Shown piece after piece: positions 47,484-60,000 of a DNA stretch of 64,000 bases. Below the pieces are notes generated by a model. That model had not been told where the DNA came from. It ran no database searches and worked only from the letters and a program-made list of their open reading frames with translations. This DNA is from Gyrodactylus bullatarudis (Eukaryota; Platyhelminthes; Monogenea; Gyrodactylidea; Gyrodactylidae). The translations under genes and the position numbers were made by a program. Within the stretch, counting starts at the first letter, position 1; each line of letters begins with the position of its first letter. Where the stretch lies: the NCBI GenBank assembly GCA_012064415.1, contig SSNU01000302.1, positions 97,976 to 161,975 on the forward strand, in the 5' to 3' direction.

Positions 47484-48536
47484 TTTTGCTTATCAATCAG
47501 AAATAGAGAGAAAAAGATATTCTTTTATTTGTTGTTCCTTTGGATTATTCTTATCATTATTATTTTGTAAATTGTTACACATCAAAAACCAAGCTTCTCC
47601 GCCCCCCCCCCCTCACTCAAAATTCATAAATGACCAATTAATCATTTATATTATGAAAAAATATTTAATCCTTCTTCTTCCATCATTTGACACATTATTA
47701 TGAGATATTGAAAAATATTGTCCTCCTCCTCCTCCATAGACACACAATACGAGTCTCAGTATAAAACTGTACATATATATAATATGAGTACTTGACGAAA
47801 TGAACCTTGTTTTTCCACCACATTCAACAATCCTCTTTTGTACATATTCTTTTCATCCATCTTCTCCTCGTAAATCATTCTAGATTGTGAAATACTTTCT
47901 CATTGAACATGTATTTTTAATTTTGTACTAGAAATGTTCATTTCAAAGGGTAGATTGATCAAAGAGAGGAATCATTCATTGTTTCAGGATCTGCCTACCC
48001 ATCTCTTAAAATTGTGTGCAGCACTCACATCTTTCCATATAATGTATTTATATATTTCTATTATCAACAAGATAAACTCAAAGATTCCATTTTATTGTTA
48101 AAAATTTTTATTGTATCGGATCATTATTATCTGCTATATAGGCCCAACCCCCAGCTGCTACTTTTTGTGGAGAAAATTATTCCCGATTGTTATTGTCAAA
48201 AACTTTTCTTGTTTTGATGACAACACATTATAATCTGTATTATAAATGATTCAATAGTTATTATATTTGATAATATTCCTCGCAAGATTTCCTTTATTTC
48301 CCTTCTTCCATGATCATATTAACATGACCCCATACTCCCAAGTCGTTCCTTCCTTTTTTCGTATTAATATGAAAAAAAACCTCTTTTGATCTACAATTAC
48401 AAATACAAAGAGAAATTCTAAGATGGTAATAATATTAATTAGTGTAAAAAGTTGAAGTATTCTTTCAAAGAAAGTTAAATCTGGTGTAAAAAGAAATTCT
48501 AATTATTGTTTTTTGGTAAAATATATATATATATTC
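47484..48536. other. 3' region of CBP and RFC3; no gene
   Basis: CBP and RFC3 converge here with about 1.07 kb between stop codons. Contains a C-run (CCCCCCCCCC near 47601) and AT-rich text, probably the long CBP 3' UTR. Confidence 0.45.
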
Positions 48537-48542
48537 TTTATT
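48537..48542 (-). terminator. AATAAA poly(A) signal of RFC3
   Basis: TTTATT on the plus strand, AATAAA on the coding strand, only 7 bases after the RFC3 stop at 48550. It predicts a very short 3' UTR. Confidence 0.5.
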
Positions 48543-48549
48543 GAAACTA

Positions 48550-49611
48550 TCATTTGCGTACATTCTCTTCAATGTGCTTCTTGTAAACGGCCATAAAGCC
48601 CACGACAAATGCCTCAAGGTGAAAAATCGGCTTGGAGCCCTGTTTCATTCTGAACTCGTACTCTCCAGCCAACTTGAGCAATTTAAGTTTGATCTTTTGA
48701 TCACATACCTTCATCAAGTTTTGAACAATCTCCTTTATGATAATCTCTGGGGGGATACAATGCGACAATAGGTCATAGAGTCTACCTCGAATTTCTAAAA
48801 CCTTTTTAGGACTTTGCTCATCAATTATCATCCGAGAAGTTAACTGCAAGTACTTTTTCCAGTCAGGATCAGAGATACTTTGATCAGACTTCATTGGTGT
48901 CTGTTGAACGCGCGCTACTTCAGCCATTAATATAGCTCTTCTAAGATTCCGATCAGAAGCAGTAGCAATTTTTGTTGCCAGCTCTAAAGGCATCTCTAAA
49001 GATTCCTTCTTGCAAATGCCTCTGATTATTTCAACGATTTCACTTTCTAGTGGAGCTCTTACTCTTATCAATAGGCATCTAGATAGAGTTGGACTTATTA
49101 TACGACTCGTACTTTCACAACACAAAATTAAACGACAAGAACTAATGTATTTCTCCATGGTCCTTCGAAGTGCATGTTGAGCTTCTCTCGTCAAACGATC
49201 CACATCATGAAGGACAACCACTTTAAAGTTGTGTTTTTGAGTTTGATCAAGTTGGACTGTCGAGGCAACTTGCTTTATTAAATCCTGGATAATGAGACGG
49301 TCATAAATTCCAGCATCGGTTGGATTAACTTCAAGATGAAAATTACTTGAAATTGTAGCAATCTCAAGTTTCTTCTTAGAAGGAGTTTGGTAGTTATAGT
49401 TTTCCAAACGAAGTTTTGACACAGAATTACCGTATAGCATTTTGAGAATACATTTTACACGAGTCTTTTTGCCAGCTCCACTAGGTCCGTAAAGGAGTAG
49501 ATGAGGAAAATTTCCAGAGTCAATGAGATTTTTTATTTGAACGTGAAGATCCTTATTGAAGTCCAATTTATCCAGCGACTTTGGAGCATACTTGTCTAAC
49601 CAGAGAGGCAT
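48550..49611 (-). CDS. RFC3: Replication factor C subunit 3 (38 kDa clamp loader)
   Basis: Single exon, 353 aa, matching the family's length of about 355. MPLWLDKYAPKSLDKLDF is the family N-terminus. Walker A is GPSGAGKKT (residues 42-50), Walker B the HDVDRL stretch, and the SRC arginine motif is in LSRCLLIRV. The RFC C-terminal collar domain occupies the last third. As part of the RFC1-5 AAA+ complex it opens PCNA and loads it on primed DNA for replication and repair; this subunit supplies a trans-acting arginine to its neighbour. The lack of introns is unusual for this gene in animals, although RTF2 and TBC1D5 here are also intronless. Start chosen at the only family-like Met. Confidence 0.96.
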   Translation of the reverse strand: MPLWLDKYAPKSLDKLDFNKDLHVQIKNLIDSGNFPHLLLYGPSGAGKKTRVKCILKMLYGNSVSKLRLENYNYQTPSKKKLEIATISSNFHLEVNPTDAGIYDRLIIQDLIKQVASTVQLDQTQKHNFKVVVLHDVDRLTREAQHALRRTMEKYISSCRLILCCESTSRIISPTLSRCLLIRVRAPLESEIVEIIRGICKKESLEMPLELATKIATASDRNLRRAILMAEVARVQQTPMKSDQSISDPDWKKYLQLTSRMIIDEQSPKKVLEIRGRLYDLLSHCIPPEIIIKEIVQNLMKVCDQKIKLKLLKLAGEYEFRMKQGSKPIFHLEAFVVGFMAVYKKHIEENVRK

Positions 49612-49712
49612 TTCGATTTCAATTTTAAACTTTAATTTGATTAATCAATTAAATTTACGGCCACTCTAGAAATTGAGTGTTTTAATAGATTATATAATCA
49701 AAAATCTAAAAT
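49612..49712. promoter_or_regulatory. Divergent promoter region between RFC3 and eIF4H-like gene
   Basis: Only 101 bp lie between the two ATGs, so the 5' leaders of both must be short or overlapping. Confidence 0.55.
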
Positions 49713-50753
49713 ATGGCGAGTTCGTAAGCATGACTGTTCAATACTATACTTGATTGCTTCTGGCTTATTTATTTTTTAGAACATCCGCAATTCAAGAACG
49801 ACCACATTACTCAGTTTATGTGGGCAATTTACCTGACGGAATTCTTCAGTCCCATGTCGAGCAAAAGCTTTTTGCTGGTCTTAATGTGAGTCAAAAATAC
49901 CATAAATTTTGAGAATACTTGTTTATTTTCCATGATTATTATTATCTATAACGATAATTTTAATGTTATTCCTCTTGTATTACAAAATATTGTTTTCTTT
50001 ATTAATATCATTTCCTCGTATTTCACAAATCTGGGTATAGCATATAAAATAAATTTATATTTACAGGTCGAAAGTGTTCGTTTAGTCAAGGATAGAGAAA
50101 CAGACAAATTTCGTGGCTTTGCTTATGTCGATTTCAAAACTAGGGAAGATTATGATAATGCATTGAAACGTAATGGTATTATGATCAATGAAAGACCCCT
50201 TCGTATTTCTCCGTCCGAGAAGAAAAATAATCAGAATAACAACCGTGGTGGTTATGGCGGCGGTGGAAATATGGACCGTAGAAACAATGGAAACCGTAAT
50301 ACCTATCCTAATAATAACTCCCACCAAAACAATAATTATGGAAACAATCAAGGGAATCGTCCAATGAATAATTACTCGAACAACGGTTACTCTGGTCCCC
50401 GTCAATCTGGCTGGCAAGAATCTGGTCCCAGGGGTCCTAGACAAAATTCACCCAGATATTCTCAACACCCGAACAACAACAATAGTTATAACAATCCCAG
50501 GAAAAGCAATTATCCACGAGGCGGTGGAAGCAGTAATCGAGGTCAATCTAACAAGGGTCGGAATACTATGACAAATGATGAATTTAAATATGTCGATGAT
50601 CCCAACAGACCAAGAATCAAGATTGGTGACCCAGAAAAGATTCTCAATGCCAATCCTGTTGAAGTTGATTTGTCTTCAAAGTTTTCCAGAAACGTTTCCA
50701 TCTTTGGCGAAGGAAAGCCAAGAGAAGCTTCTCCTTTACGTCAAAAAGAGTAA
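49713..50753 (+). CDS. eIF4H-like RNA-binding protein
   Basis: Three exons: an 11-nt first exon 49713-49723, then 49780-49885 and 50067-50753; 267 aa. An RRM spans about residues 12-90, with RNP2 as VYVGNLP and RNP1 as FRGFAYVDF, split by intron 2. The phrase VESVRLVKDRETDKFRGFAY is very close to eIF4H. After the RRM comes a Gly/Asn/Arg-rich disordered part with RGG-like repeats (GGYGGGG, RGGGSSNRGQ), then a C-terminal segment. eIF4H/eIF4B stimulate the RNA helicase eIF4A during cap-dependent translation initiation; the weak tail leaves eIF4B possible, but the DRY-rich region of eIF4B is not seen. The 11-nt exon encodes only MAS plus two bases; its donor is GTAAGC. Confidence 0.85.
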
Positions 50754-50816
50754 TTTTGTGTATTTCATATTGCATCAAAAAGAAATTTGTCTACAAAATT
50801 CATCCAAAAAAACTTG

Positions 50817-50822
50817 AATAAA
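50817..50822 (+). terminator. AATAAA poly(A) signal of the eIF4H-like gene
   Basis: AATAAA 64 bases after the stop codon at 50753. Confidence 0.5.
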
Positions 50823-51620
50823 AACAATTCAATCTTCATCAAATTACCAGAAATTTTCAATGTGAACTTTATCCCTCTGATAGAGATGATGTAGATGTAG
50901 CAAAATTTGGTCTTTTGAGAACAAGTCTAATTTTACTCAACATTATTTTATTTATCAAATGATAAAAGTACGTTATAAATACCAAAAATTTAATTTTATT
51001 ACTCCCTGAAAAAAATATCGGCTATTTTCGATTGCTACAACATCTAAACAAAACGTATAAAATAACGAAAAATCCTCACTTTAACTTGTACAAAATATCA
51101 ACTATCAATTATTATAAATATAAATACACATCTAAAAACTTAAAAATGTTTTTGAAACAAAACAAAAAAACATCAAATGAATTAGGTCGTGAAAAAAACG
51201 TATATTGATTGTTGACGTCCATATCCTGTATTTTTCTCCCTACCCCTCCAACAAAATATGATGCTTCTCTCAACAATTACAACAGTTTCATGCTTCCGAT
51301 TGGAAACTTTTCAATCAACTAAAAATTCCTTTAATTTCATCTAACAGTTGTAACATTCATTCAAATTCATACAAAGACCTTACAAATGATTTATAATCCC
51401 ATGAAAATAAACCAAAAAAAAAAAATGAGGAAATAATAAAGCAATCTAATGAGAAAAATGCTTCTTTTCTTACTAATCAGAATTTAATTTTAATTGGAGT
51501 CGCATGCTAAAAGTTTTTTGTTATTGTCGATTTCGAGTAAGCCTCAGTCAATGTCGCATAAAAATTTATAAATTCTTTTCTATTCAAAAAAATTTTCTTT
51601 TTCTAATAGGTTACAAGGTG
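50823..51620. other. Intergenic plus probable 5' leader of the zinc-finger gene
   Basis: No protein-like frame. A donor-like CGAGTAAGCC near 51532 and an acceptor-like TTTTTCTAATAG at about 51598-51609 suggest an intron in the leader of the downstream gene. Confidence 0.4.
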
Positions 51621-51918
51621 ATGCCAAGGAAATTTTATTGTGATTACTGCGATGTTAGTATTCCGAATAACATCAACAGTCGTCGTTCGCATAGCCGAGG
51701 CTATCGGCATCTTGAGATGAAAAATTTAGTCCACAATGAAGCCTCCAATAGGCCTAATGTTAATTTGGGTAAAAGTCAAGTTTACATTACAAATTGTATT
51801 TTATATTTTAACAAGCATTCCTGATGATTTTATAGGACAACAAGTTGATGTTGGATTGATTCAAAACTTTCTCATGACAATTCAACCAAAATATGAACAT
51901 TTGGACAGAGACGATTAA
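51621..51918 (+). CDS. Small U1-type zinc-finger protein, ZMAT5-like
   Basis: Two exons, 51621-51768 and 51836-51918, split by a 67-nt intron; 76 aa. The N-terminus MPRKFYCDYCDVSIPNN begins a C-x2-C-x13-H-x5-H U1-type finger. The spacing of 13 is that of ZMAT5 (U11/U12 snRNP 20 kDa protein), whose finger starts KRYFCDYCDRSF; U1-C itself has 14. ZMAT5 continues with a CCCH finger, absent here, and this protein ends after IQNFLMTIQPKYEHLDRDD. The role is thus an inference: RNA/snRNP binding, possibly minor spliceosome. Length is well below human ZMAT5 (170 aa), so it may be a reduced form or another U1-type finger protein. A leader intron is likely (see upstream). Confidence 0.72.
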
Positions 51919-52381
51919 TCCAATTTTAACACTTTTTGAGTCAAATGATGGAAAGAAAATAAACTCATATTCTTTCTTCATAGAGTGAACATTAATTTAA
52001 TCAAACTCATAAGATACTGAAATCTTTGCAAAAAACAGTCTCTGACAGATCTATTAATTTTGATATTATTTAAAATATATTCATGATAAATTTCCTGCGA
52101 AATTGTGTAGTATTAAAGAGATCATTCAATAACCATGAACTCTGATTAGATATTATTAGAGCTGCCAAGATCGGGCAGATATTTTTATTTAAAAGGGGTA
52201 TTTTTGAAAATAATTTGTGAAAAAGGGCAAAATTTCCTTTGCCACTATTAGCAGTTATTCATGATTTCTTCAGCAAGTCTACTGTGCTTCTTCGATGATG
52301 ATCTTTCCTAGCTGAATTTATTGCCAATTTCAGATGAGTCAACATTTTTATCTTGATTGACAATTTACACCTAGTTGACTT
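51919..52381. other. 3' flank of the zinc-finger gene
   Basis: AATAAA at 51958-51963 is a good poly(A) signal 40 bases after the stop. The rest is AT-rich with nothing recognised. Confidence 0.45.
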
Positions 52382-52660
52382 GAAGATGAGAATTAAGTAT
52401 TTTTACTCAAGTTTTTTAAGCTCGAAATTTTTATCGATATCTAGGATTTGAAGCAATCCAATTCTGACATTTTGAAACATCATCAGACGAAGAATTCGAA
52501 TCTGAGCTAAAAGGTTGAAAAATTCAGATTTTTTCAGAAAATTTTTTTTTCATTTCAAAACTCATAGGCTCATTTCAGGGTTGATAATATCTGGATATCA
52601 AAAAATACCTTTTTTCCTGACCATTTGAGTTTTTTGTAAAAATAGTAAATTCTCATCTTC
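52382..52660. repeat. Inverted-repeat element with 25-bp ends
   Basis: GAAGATGAGAATTAAGTATT, then TTTAC at the left matches the reverse complement of the right end GTAAAAATAGTAAATTCTCA, then TCTTC, at 23 of 25 bases. The 279-bp element has no coding frame. The same terminus occurs alone near 583-608. Confidence 0.7.
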
Positions 52661-53992
52661 ATTTCAGGTTAGGTTTATATGGGACCCAAGAGTACGATAA
52701 ACAGATGGGTTGGTTGAAAGAAGATTGTTTGTAATTCTTATCGTTGATTTTGTTTCAATACCAAATAGGACAGAAAAAGTGTTGGAATTTGAGAAAAAGA
52801 AAGGTATTCTTTTCTGTATGGCTAAAATTATCTGTCTACATTTCACCTTGAGACATTTCTAATACCCAGAATGTCAATTTCATACCAAAGTGTTAAAAAC
52901 TGGAAAAGTGTTAGAAAGTTGATGAAGCTCAGTGACAGATGTAGACGCATTTGTTCGATGCTTTGCATGAGAAGATTTCAGAGGAGACAGATTATCTAAC
53001 AATTCAAAAGCTTCATGTTGAATCATCAGATCCACAGAGATAAAATAGCCTTTACATCCGCAGTTATATTATGTAGGATCAGAACCGAAAATGATCGAGA
53101 ACTGTATGATACATATCGGTGTAGATTCCGTGTAGAATAGTCGAGAATTCAATCCTAAAATCTCCAAAGAATCTTCTAATATTTTATGGGAATGAGTTTA
53201 AGGGGATATTTATCAAAAGTTTTTGATGTTAAAAAAAACCAGATCGATCATACAAACCACATCGAGCGTACAAATAATTTTTACAATTTTTGTATAGTTT
53301 AGAAGATAATTGGTTTTAGAGCCAAATAATGCCAATTTTAACCTCTATTATCTTTGAAATGATAAGTCGGCTTACAAAACTAAATTCAGATTCAGAATCA
53401 GCGTAATTATTATTTTCAGCTCATAGTTTATAAGAATGAGATTTTCGCACCTAATAGATATTTGACAAATGACCATATTTTTCTCAAATTCTGGATTCCA
53501 TAGAATCTTCATCATATTCGAATTCCTTTTGTAAAAATCATAGATTCTCAACTTGACATCAGTTTTAAGTAGTTTTAATTTGCTTAGGTTATTATTATCA
53601 TTTGTTGTTGCTTGTGTCAGAGAAAAAATACAAGAGATTTATTAAGGCAAATTTTATACTTGAATAAATAATAATAAAAATAAATAAATATTATTACTAA
53701 ATTGAAGGAATTTCACAGCGTTGTTGAAAAATATTCAAATGAATTCAAGAGAAACACTAATAAAGTACTCAAAGCATTGATATGGAGGTGAAAAGAGAAG
53801 AATGTAATGTATGCATTGGCCGAATACAATATATAGATAGAATTTTTAGGTTTTGTGCAAATGAATAAAAAAAAACAAATCAAAATTGTTGGTATCAATT
53901 ATAGTATTGATTGTTGTGACAAAAAAATAAATAGTCGTAGTTTGAAATAGTTGGTAATGAAGATAGATGCAGTGTCCATTGGAGTCACTCGC
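52661..53992. other. Intergenic, no gene seen
   Basis: AT-rich DNA. A decayed foldback end (AATCATAGATTCTCAACTTG) lies near 53535-53555. No exon recognised. Confidence 0.4.
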
Positions 53993-53998
53993 TTTATT
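53993..53998 (-). terminator. AATAAA poly(A) signal of XPO6
   Basis: TTTATT on the plus strand, about 100 bases past the XPO6 stop at 54100. Confidence 0.5.
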
Positions 53999-54099
53999 AC
54001 AAAAGTACTGAATGTGAGGTTTCAAGTAAAAAATTTTGATTCATCCAAAACACAAAAATAAGACATCGAAAACTATGGGGAAGGGAGGACGGGCTGGGT

Positions 54100-57000
54100 T
54101 TAGGTAGGCGACACTTGAAAGTTGACTTCTGTCGCAAAGTTTTGCATAATCTGTGCGAATTCAACGACACACGACAAATCATTCTTTATGAATTCCACTT
54201 GGGCGTTTGAGTGAATTTTCTTCTTGAACATGATGTCGGTTAGGAGGTTGTCTCGTTTCTCAATAGATAGACTGGCCAATCTGGGACTGGTCTTGAGGTA
54301 ATTTGGCAGGAATACCTCTTGAAAATAGGATCTAAGGAATGGGAAATTAATTATCAAAGGTAAAAACCAGAATAAGAAAAAAATGATTTAGAGACATTTT
54401 AAATTGACGCCAAAGGTTCATTATTTTTCCATTTGGAGAGTGATACAAAGTTATTTTATACGATCATCATTAGATATGAGATTTTAGGAATACCCCTCAT
54501 GTTCATATATACAACAAAACAAAATTTCATTTTTTCATTAAAGTTTAAGAAAAAAATTTAATCTTTGAGTTGGAATTTTTGTTGATTTCAAGACGTTATT
54601 TTCCAGAATCAGCAATATACAATAAAACGAATTGTCACTGATGAATTTTTGAAAGAACCGTCAATTTGAACTGATCTCGGATCTTAGTAATTTATTAATA
54701 TTCAAGCAGTTTAAATGGTCCATTTTTGTTTTTCTGTTCTAATGATGGAACTTACTAATGAAAATAACGTTTGATCTTTCTCATACTTTAAAATCAAGAA
54801 AAATTTTCAACTCAAAATTGGAATGTTTCTGATTTATCTCAAAAAGATTTTGCTTAGATCGGTGAAAGGTGCTTTAGAATCGGTTGAAATTAACGAGAAT
54901 AGAAACGATATCAAATGGTGTCCTTGTCAAACGGGTGATCCGATTCAAGACTTTTGATCCTTCGCACACTTTGAAATTGACAAAGTCTCCTTGACATCTT
55001 TTCTTGGATCATAATTTGAATCAAGTGTTTAGTACAAAGGATGATAAAGATTGAAATAATCTAATCTCTAGTCTTTCTATTGATTTTTTGATCATTTTTT
55101 CACTTAATATCGACAAAATTATTCTTATCGAGAGTACTCTCCTTTTTTAGTAATGTAGTAATAATAGTGTATTGCAGAAATTAAATGATGGGAAGATTAA
55201 TAAAAGTGTAAATTGTGTTAACCATGTACTGGGAGAGATTTTAAAGCCCGTGTTCTTGGGTGTAACTGTTTTATTTTCACGAACAATATTCCATCCGTTG
55301 ATTAAAAATTGATGTTTCCCTAAAATCATCAAAATTCACAGGAGTCAATGGGGAACTCATTGTGAGCATTCAGAAATCAAGTAATAATATATATATGTAT
55401 ATAATAATATTTAGTAATAAAGGTTCTATTTAGCTAGATCTCTTCAGACTGTTGCACCGCCTTGACATCAAAATTTACCTAATTTCCTTCAAAAGCACTC
55501 AATTTTACTATAAGTCCTATTTCTATTCAAATTGTTGCAAAAACTATTGAAAAATCTTGTTTTTGTCTTTTCTCGTAGTAAAAAAATTCATTGAAAAATT
55601 CTTGGCGCGTGTTCATAAACTGACAAGATTTTGTATACCAGAACAAACTCGAAAACGCATGGTTTTATAGTAAAAAATCCTCAGTTAAGGATGGGAAAAG
55701 TTGAAAAATTTGGCCTACTCTACTATATATGCAAAATGAATGCTTTTTTCGGTACGTGAAATAGACTAAAACTAGACTAGTGCTATATTCAATATAATTT
55801 AATGATAATTTAATAATATAATTTGTTGATTTCTGAGTAGCAATTCAAGGAAATGACAATATTCTCGAATATTCTGCCGAATCTGAATTCAAAAAGAGCA
55901 TGCCAGAATAATAATAATAACTCAAATTGATAATAATGATTTTTTTTAATTTCAATTCTTATTTCGGTTTAGAAAAAGGACTCATTGTTCAAAAGTTAAC
56001 GATGATTAAAATTAAACCTTTTACGTCTGATTTCTGATTCCATTATTCGGGAAACTTTTTTGGGGATTTACTACAATTTACATTTTTAGATGAAATTAAT
56101 ATCAGGATCATGAAAAAAATCAGATTTGATGAAATTTGGAGGGTTTGCAGGGCTTAGTTAAAAAATGAGAAATATCAAAAAAATACGATTTTAGTGTCAA
56201 TTTCGTACTGAAAGGATTAAGATTCGTATCTTTTATGCAACTAAACCTTGGAGTTTTCATTGATTATTTATTTATTTATTCTTCACACCTCATTTAAATA
56301 AAAAATTTCTGGATTTTCGAGTTTTTAAAATGATTTTAAAGATTGAAAAAATCTTTGCTTTTAGAAAAAAATATTGAATTTTCTATGAATAAAATTCTCA
56401 ATTTGAATTAGTTTTGTAAAAGAATATTTAAAAATGATGCTGGTAAAAACCCCTGAAAGTAAAACAAATTAAATGTAAATGAGAACAAACCGAGTACAGA
56501 AACTCCAACGTTTAATTGCATAAAAGATACGAAACTTAATCTTTTCAGTACTAATTCGCAGGGATTGCTCTGCTAATTGACACAGAAATTATTAAGCATA
56601 CACTTGATGAAGGAAAAATATATTTAATTTGTAACCACTTACCCAGTATCGTCATCGAAAAATAACATGTACAAACAATTGATTAAGGAGTCTATGCACT
56701 GAGCTTGGTCCAGGAAGATGATTCTAGTTAGAATGCTACTGGCAAACTTGTCTCTCCAGACTTTTTTGAATATATCAAAATCTAAGAGACGACGTATTCG
56801 ATGTAATTCATCCAAAATCTACAAAAAATACAATCTTTAAATACATTCTTCCTTGTGATAAATATGAAATTTTTCTATCAGTCTGAAAAATACGCTGCTT
56901 AAAATATTAAGTCTTATTTATGATAGATAAGTTGAGGTTCCAAAGTGAAAAAATGAATATATAAAGTTTGAAAACGAATTCGATTTTGAAAATGAATATT

Positions 57001-60000
57001 GACGAGTTTACACATGTTTTGCTTATAATTTTAGAAACTGAAAAATCAATTGACCAAAATAATTTCATAGATAGATAAAACTTCGCAATTATTGTCGAAA
57101 ATGTTGGTTTCAGTTGAAATTCTTTGTGTATGCATATTCAAACTTTGAGATCTGTAGTCATGGAACTATTTCAATCCATCTTAAGCGAATAGGCGAAAAT
57201 TTTGAATGATTTTATAGATTTTTCAGATCCAACCAAAGAACTTTTCGTTAGTAGATCTTATCGAGAAAAAAAGCATACATTTTGGCTGTTAGTTAGTCTA
57301 TTAAACAAAATGTACTTTGAAAGAACTAAAATAATTTTTTTAATCGTCTAATTACTTGCAAGTATACACCCAATATTTAAATTTTTATTATTCGATAATG
57401 GGTGAATTTTTCGACTCACCCTGAGTATAACATTGACAACTTCACTATTAGTCTGTCTCTCATCAAGACCAATGTAGATCAATTGTATAATTGCATTGAA
57501 CAAGTTGACTTTGAGGAGCTTCTTTTCAAATTTACTAAAACTTGGACAAAATATTTGATTAAATGCATTCAATGTGACAGATTGTAATATCTGAAAGAAT
57601 AACTGGCATAATTCTGGTTCGTTAGTGGATGCTGACAATATAAGGTTATAGGCTGACTCTAGCCGGCCATCATAACCGATTGGCTGTTGATGGGGGTCGC
57701 TCGTAGAGATGGACAATGAGGGCAAAATATTGTTGAGGAGGAATTGGAGAATTTCCGAGGAAATCTTTGGCACCAGAGTCTTGTTCTGGGATATGTTCAG
57801 AAGGATGTTCATAATTTCATTCAGACTCTGATCACCGAGACTCATGACATTGGGGAAATTTTCAAATAGCCCCGTCAAAAGGTCGGAGAGGATTTTAATG
57901 AGACTCTGAAAGTTGGTGAATATGGAGGAGGATATCGAAAAGAACCTCAGAGTTGCTATAATCAATGGAATTGAGTTATTATTAGACTGGAACAGGTTCT
58001 TTAGTAAAATGTTAAAGATTTCCGAGCTATTGACAATGCCGAGCATTTTCTCACGCCCATAGAAGGAACAATTGATGAGATTACTTATAGAGTTTGATAT
58101 CAGGTTGATGATTTTTGTCATCTTCTCGGGGCTTGATGTGGAAGCATCTAGATTGGACATGATGAGAATATTGAATAGTTTATCGAGGACAAGTAGCTTT
58201 CTTGATTGTATTGGATCGTCTTGTTTTACCGAGACATTTTTCGATTCAACAGCCAAGAGATAATTAATTATCGAGCTAAGCATAGTCACTTGAACGGTGA
58301 AAGGATAACGATCAAGTTTCTCATAGTTGGAAATGATCTCAATGAGGTTGAGGAATAAATCAACAGTCTTATCCTGGCCCCGGAGTGACTCGTTGAGAAC
58401 CCATGTGGACTGAGGGAAGAGACCCGGATTGGGCTGTATAAGCAAATGATAGAGTAGTTGAGAGCATGACTGCAGTACGTGTTGGGAATAGAAAGACATG
58501 TCCTCTTGAATTTGGATCAACATTAAACCGACAACATTGAGATATGAAGAAATCAATATTCTAGCATCGGTCACATTCAGCGATAATACGGGGCTTGGAT
58601 TATTAGTGGGATCGGGTATTAAATCCTCATTGACAATGATAAAGTTTTGAGAGTTTATCGTACAAGATGTAGATATTAACTGGGAAAAGAACACTTCATA
58701 GATTAGGTATGAAGGTTCTTGTCTATTCTCAGTGGACTTCAAGAGACTCTGGGCCATTGACAAGAGTTCAATCAACATTTCCGACATGCAAACAATGTAA
58801 TCTGATTTGATGAGGCCTGTCTCTGATGTAAGGATCAAGGTTGTGATAATGCGTAAATCAGTTGACATATCGAGTAGTCGGAGATGGGAAAAATCTTTTG
58901 GCTTTTCCATAAACTCTTGCTTGTTATCCGTGAGTCTTTTGTGAAGGTATTGTAATAGGAAGGATAAAATTACTGGATCAATGATTAGCTTTTCCAAGTT
59001 CTCGATAATATACCGGACATAGGCATGATAGGTGATATTTCCGTCATCCAGATCGATGATATCTTCGTCATCGTCAGTCTTTAGAGTCCTATCATGGGTT
59101 ATCTTGAGACTTGGACCGAGAATATTCTCGTTTCCTGGATAGTAGGCAGTCTTGATGAGAACTATTTCAAGGAAATGCTTTATGAAGGAGCCAAATACAT
59201 CGTTTCGGCCCAAAACTTGCAAGTAAGAGGAAAGGATTGAAGTTGCATTGAGATAAATTGATAAATTAGATTTTTCATACTCGTAGTTGAGGAACGAGAG
59301 GAATTTTAAGAGAATCTCTTGACACTTTTCCTGGCCTGTATGCTGAATGAATAGAGGATTGCGTAGGAGTTGGTCTAGAGTGTTCATAAATGACTTTTTC
59401 AAAAGATTATTAAAATCCGTGAGAATATTATCAACAGGTATTCCCTGGCCAGAGAGAATTTCTTTAATGAAAGCTGACTCTCGACTGAAGAGTAGAAATG
59501 AATTTATCATCATCTTGTAATTATAATGCATGTAAACACTGAGTTCTTGAGATGCCAAAGACTTTGTTCTAGCAAAAACCTCTTGTAACGTTTCATTAAT
59601 TGACACGGAAACGTTTTGAAGACTGCGTATTTCAAGAATGTCATTTCTCAGGTAAAATGATGTCTGAGATAAAACTGAAAAGTAGTACAATAGGGAATAA
59701 ATACGTTGAAAGTAGACCAAATTAACATTTGTAAGAGATAGAAGGGGTTTGAAAATATCACAAATTGTACTGATGATTTTAATTCGGTACTTTGTACTGT
59801 CCGTGATTATCTTGACATGACTATCGATGATTTTTCGATACATTTGTCTGATAACAGATTCTTCGTTGATTTCTTGTGCTAGAAATAATGAGATTTCATC
59901 CAAGATAGAATTGTTAATAAAGTCAGTGAAACAATCTATTAATCCAATAAGGTAATCAATATTGACTGAAATTTCATGCTTAAAGGATAAAATGCGAGAA

